This document shows positions 60,965 to 64,000 of a DNA stretch of 64,000 nt, in pieces. The notes below the pieces were generated by a model that was given only the letters and a program-made list of their open reading frames with translations, was not told the DNA's origin and searched no databases. Positions within the stretch are counted from its first letter, which is position 1. Each line of letters opens with the position of its first letter. The translations under genes and the position numbers were made by a program. The DNA lies in assembly GCA_035293765.1 (NCBI GenBank), contig DATGMF010000080.1, forward strand, positions 1 through 64,000, in the 5' to 3' direction. The DNA is from DASRHT01 sp035293765. GTDB taxonomy: Bacteria > Chloroflexota > Ktedonobacteria > Ktedonobacterales > Ktedonobacteraceae.

Positions 60965-62308
60965 CTAAGACAAGGCAATCAGCCCCATTTGCACTTTGAG
61001 CGCGATAATGCGATGCACCGACTGGCGTAAACGCTGAGGAGAGACGCGCCCCGACTGTACGGCGCCGGTAATAGCCGCTACGGTTGCAGCCAGGCGATCT
61101 GGCTCGATGGAACATTCTATTATGTCGTCTCCAGCCAGTATGGCGCGCACGCTGGCCTCGGCGGTCGCCTGCGCGGGATCGCTGTATCCCTGCTGCTGCA
61201 TAAACTGAAGCAGCCCCTGACCATCCATAGCATCGGTCACGACCACCCCCTGATAGCCGAGCTGGCCGCGCAATACCTGATTAACCAAAATGGGTGAGAG
61301 CGAGGCTGGAGCGTTAGGATCATAGGCGGGAACCATTGCGTGCGTCACCATAATCATGGCTGGATGCCGTGGCAACAGGGCGTGGAACGAGGCAAAATCA
61401 ATGGCGTTGAGTTGCGCCTGCGTATGCGTGATGGTGGGCAGCCCATAGTCTGGATTCGCGGGCGCTGAACCAATCCCCGGCCAGTGCTTCAACGTCCCGG
61501 CAACGCCGTGCTGCTGCAAGCCATCCAGAAATGCTCCCGCATAGGCAGCTACCTGAGCGGGTGTCGTACCAAACATCCGGCTCTGGGCCACCTCTCCTCC
61601 CTGATAGATATCGGCCAGAGGCGCAAAGTCGGCATTGATCCCGGCGTTGCGCAGGCGCAAGGCGTCGATCTGGGCCTGGACATACGCCTGCTGAGGCTCA
61701 CCTGTTGCTGCAAGGTTCTGAGGCGAGGGAGATGAGCCATAATAGGGGGCAAGACGGTCCACCATTCCTCCTTCTTCATCTGTGGCGATAAGCAGCGGCT
61801 GATTGGCATGACCCTGGAGGGCATGCACCATTTGAGAAAAGCCGCTGAGCGTTGTTGGCATGAGCGGTCCACCGTTGTACTGATTGTAAACGATGGCGTT
61901 GGCGATATCCCACTGCTGCAATGGCTGGTTAAACGCAGCCGTATAGCCGTTCGAGTATACCGCGAGCATCAGCAACTGGCCTATTTGCTGCCTTTGCGTC
62001 AGGTGATCGATGTACCGGTCGATGCGCTGGTCCAAAGATATGGAAGGTATAGGGGTCGGCGTCGGCACAGGGGTCGCTGTCGGCACCACCGTTGGCGTCA
62101 AGGTCGGTGCAAGCGTTGGGGAAAGTGCGATCATCGACGTAGGAGTGGCGTAGTTCCCTGATGGGCCGCGCCACGTCTGGCCTATGACTAACAGGATGGT
62201 TGTTATTGCCAGCAGGCTCAGAACAATAAAGACCAGCAGGAAACGCTGCAACCTCGTCCAATGCATCTTTTCTTGATGCCGTTGCTGTTTTGATGGAAAT
62301 ACACCCAT
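60965..62308 (-). CDS. Secreted GH3-family protein (NagZ-like) with altered catalytic loop
   Basis: 447 residues. A basic start, one hydrophobic signal/anchor (FLLVFIVLSLLAITTILLVI), a Thr/Pro-rich linker (about residues 60-90) and a GH3 barrel: IATDEEGGMVDRLAP, GTLKHWPGIGS and the nucleophile Asp in VVVTDAMDGQGLLQF. In NagZ-type enzymes the loop after KHFPG carries an Asp-x-His dyad as acid/base (GHGDTxxDSH); here it reads GIGSAPANPDYGLP, without the dyad. It may bind sugars, act on another substrate, or use another acid. GAAAGGA precedes the ATG. Confidence 0.85.
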   Translation of the reverse strand: MGVFPSKQQRHQEKMHWTRLQRFLLVFIVLSLLAITTILLVIGQTWRGPSGNYATPTSMIALSPTLAPTLTPTVVPTATPVPTPTPIPSISLDQRIDRYIDHLTQRQQIGQLLMLAVYSNGYTAAFNQPLQQWDIANAIVYNQYNGGPLMPTTLSGFSQMVHALQGHANQPLLIATDEEGGMVDRLAPYYGSSPSPQNLAATGEPQQAYVQAQIDALRLRNAGINADFAPLADIYQGGEVAQSRMFGTTPAQVAAYAGAFLDGLQQHGVAGTLKHWPGIGSAPANPDYGLPTITHTQAQLNAIDFASFHALLPRHPAMIMVTHAMVPAYDPNAPASLSPILVNQVLRGQLGYQGVVVTDAMDGQGLLQFMQQQGYSDPAQATAEASVRAILAGDDIIECSIEPDRLAATVAAITGAVQSGRVSPQRLRQSVHRIIALKVQMGLIALS

Positions 62309-62487
62309 AACCCAATCTTCCTTTCCCCTGCCCCGGACAAGCAGCTTTCGCCTCTTTATAATCTATCATCTTTTTGATTTGTTGTGCAGTAACACTCCTT
62401 CTCTCTTTAAAGTATAAATGAGCCGCATCGCAAAAAGGTCACATCACAGGAAAATGGCGTCACAAAGAGGGAAACTGGCACAAAACA

Positions 62488-62520
62488 GGGGCTGGATATT
62501 TCCTCCAGCCCCGTTTTTTT
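62488..62520. terminator. Terminator between GH9 and GH3 genes
   Basis: GGGGCTGGA (62488-62496) pairs with TCCAGCCCC (62504-62512); T-rich on both outer sides (GTTTTTTT on plus, TGTTTTG on minus). On the minus strand it ends the GH9 gene. Confidence 0.75.
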
Positions 62521-62542
62521 GCTTCTAAAGCCTTGCTGGTTA

Positions 62543-64000
62543 TTAGCCGACCATCTGCCAGGCGAAGGCTAATGGAGAGCTGGCAGTAAGGTCGATGGCG
62601 GGCTCGACGGTGGAAAAAGACTGCACATTATCTTGAAAAACTGCGGTGGGTCCATTGAAGGGCGCAAACTGATCCACTCCGTTGGCGGGGCAGGTGCGCA
62701 TACCATCGAGTACCCCTGTGGCAGCAAAGCTATTCGGCCCCTCCACTGCTGCCCCCGCCAGCACCGGCGGCGAGCCATCCAGTGAACCGGCGAGATTGGC
62801 AACCTGGTGCTGCATACACCGTGGGAAGGTCGAGCCATCACCAACGATCAGCGAGCTTCCCCAGGCATTGGCTCCCAGGATATTTGCCAGCCAGCGCACG
62901 CCAAAACGCGCAAAGGTCGCGCTCCCCGTGAGCTTATCGTACTCACTTGCCATCACCACCAATCCGGCTCCATGAGAGGTAGTGTCAAAGGTGTCCCAGG
63001 GAAAGCCAAAGCCAAAGGGATCGGTTCCAGCCTGCGTGACGGCCTTATCCAATTGCTTCTTGAGATCATTGAGCAGATCGGTTCTGGTCACTGCCAGCCC
63101 CGTGGGATTGCCAGCTCGGGTAAGCGCACGAAACAGCTCATAATGGGCTATGCCACTGACATCAAAGAGGTTTAAGGTATCTGCTGCATCGTTTGGCCCG
63201 GTGATATAAGCGTGAGCCCAGTGCGCGGCAGCCTTGAGATAGAACTGCGGATCAGGCTGTGGCAAACCACCGGGGAGATGACCGCCAGCCAGGGCAAAGT
63301 ATAGCTCCGTTGCTCCCAGCTCCAGATCATCGCGCCATTCCGTTTCAGGATAAAAGCCGAAAGGGGCAGCGGTAAGCAGATTGCCTTTGGGGGCTGTATT
63401 TGCCAGGGCAAAGACGTGTTCAGCCGCGAGCAAACACTGATTGGCGTAAGCAGGGTGGCTGGACTGGAAAAGCTGGAAACATAAAGCAAAATCGGCAGCC
63501 AGGCGTCCGGCCAGATTGGGGCTAATCAGCGATCCAGGAGGAGCCGCGCGAAATACCGGACGGTGTCGGATGAAGCGGAAGAGCGGATCGGACCCGCCAA
63601 AGGTATCATCGGCCTGAGGCAACCGCCAGATATCGTGGTCGCTGATAGTCCTGGCATTGCCCGCTCCAATACCGACTTGATAGTAGAGGGTTCGGCTCCC
63701 GTCATCCCACATATGCTGGAGCCAATCCAGGCCAAAGGTAACTTCCGCCGTGAAGTTTGCTGTGGGCGAACCGCTCCCCAGCTGGGCGGAGAAGTCGCGC
63801 ACGCCAAATTGCAGCATAGCAACAGTATAGCTGGTGGTTTCGACAAACTTGAGATAATCGCCCGCATCAAACCATGCACCCTCCGCGTTAATGCGGACGC
63901 CGAGCGGTGTCAGATCGCCGGCAAAGTTGCCGTTGACATCCATCTTAGGCGTGAGGTAGGTCATTGCACTGGCATCGTTCACATGCCCGGCAGCTCTGCG
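62543..64000 (-). CDS. Glycoside hydrolase family 9 cellulase, partial
   Basis: The frame stays open to the right edge, so the N-terminus is outside the window; about 485 residues are visible. GH9 marks: GAWFDAGDYLKFVETTSYTV with the catalytic-base Asp region, the second signature around NAWGSSLIVGDGSTFP and CMQHQVANLAG, and the end DNVQSFSTVEPAIDLTASSP containing the catalytic acid Glu. The family hydrolyses beta-1,4-glucans. The protein lacks a visible C-terminal binding module. It points to plant-litter degradation as a lifestyle and is unrelated to polyketide synthesis. Confidence 0.88.
   Translation of the reverse strand, partial: RRAAGHVNDASAMTYLTPKMDVNGNFAGDLTPLGVRINAEGAWFDAGDYLKFVETTSYTVAMLQFGVRDFSAQLGSGSPTANFTAEVTFGLDWLQHMWDDGSRTLYYQVGIGAGNARTISDHDIWRLPQADDTFGGSDPLFRFIRHRPVFRAAPPGSLISPNLAGRLAADFALCFQLFQSSHPAYANQCLLAAEHVFALANTAPKGNLLTAAPFGFYPETEWRDDLELGATELYFALAGGHLPGGLPQPDPQFYLKAAAHWAHAYITGPNDAADTLNLFDVSGIAHYELFRALTRAGNPTGLAVTRTDLLNDLKKQLDKAVTQAGTDPFGFGFPWDTFDTTSHGAGLVVMASEYDKLTGSATFARFGVRWLANILGANAWGSSLIVGDGSTFPRCMQHQVANLAGSLDGSPPVLAGAAVEGPNSFAATGVLDGMRTCPANGVDQFAPFNGPTAVFQDNVQSFSTVEPAIDLTASSPLAFAWQMVG

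Overview
The window reads as a secondary-metabolism region of a spore-forming, filamentous-type Chloroflexota bacterium, most likely class Ktedonobacteria. This is inferred from the mix of SARP/BTAD activators, a 1,100-residue STAND-TPR-BTAD regulator, tiny NHLP-leader-like proteins, a GH9 cellulase, stacked efflux pumps and REP-like repeats. No rRNA, tRNA or CRISPR array was seen. Coordinates below use the start codons judged best from ribosome binding sites.

The core is a type II (aromatic) polyketide synthase with a dedicated salicylate supply. A divergent core locus (12278-16048) holds KS-alpha and KS-beta (overlapping ATGA), a discrete ACP, and a natural fusion of a TcmN-like aromatase/cyclase to a TcmI-like cyclase. 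A six-gene tailoring operon on the minus strand (38057-40790) encodes a DUF1772/anthrone-oxygenase-like membrane protein, an SDR ketoreductase, three small ABM monooxygenases and a TcmJ/WhiE-type cupin. A flavin-dependent LLM oxidoreductase plus an FAD monooxygenase form another operon (19815-22034). Extender supply is local: fabD-accD-accA (47404-50311) and a separate accC (5026-6399). The operon at 51226-55373 encodes DAHP synthase, a salicylate synthase and a salicyl-AMP ligase carrying the residues associated with salicylate rather than 2,3-dihydroxybenzoate. Together with the loss of the usual Gln in KS-beta (Ala163), this suggests a polyketide primed by salicylate, as has been proposed for thermorubin.

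Around the core are a type II thioesterase, a macrolide-type glycosyltransferase, a VOC protein, a lipoyl-less E2-type acyltransferase, a glucose-1-phosphate thymidylyltransferase, a DrrAB-like ABC exporter with two permeases and three consecutive MFS pumps. The left edge is the C-terminal end of a modular type I PKS (KR-ACP). The right edge holds a UbiB-family kinase, the large STAND regulator, a GH3-like secreted protein and a truncated GH9 cellulase.

The most striking regulatory signal is a promoter architecture present four times (19519-19563, 22074-22118, 40972-41016, 44304-44381). Exact TGCGAAG heptamers lie in 11-bp phase, a degenerate third repeat follows, and a -10 element (TATGCT three times, TAGTAT once) starts exactly 21 nt after the last TGCGAAG-like unit. 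This fits SARP operator geometry. It sits before the LLM/FAD operon, a phage-type integrase, a LuxR-type regulator, and an operon of a 77-aa membrane peptide, a 69-aa NHLP-like peptide and a SARP. Downstream of two of these promoters are reading frames ending in a shared motif QLS-(N)K-x-P-x-GEPWP, encoded with different synonymous codons. These may be a small peptide family linked to the regulators, with a CAAX-type (CPBP) membrane protease encoded divergently beside one of them.

Mobile and repeat DNA is common: a bipartite REP-like family, a 132-bp MITE-like element with 17-bp terminal inverted repeats and a 9-bp candidate target duplication, and several long perfect hairpins.
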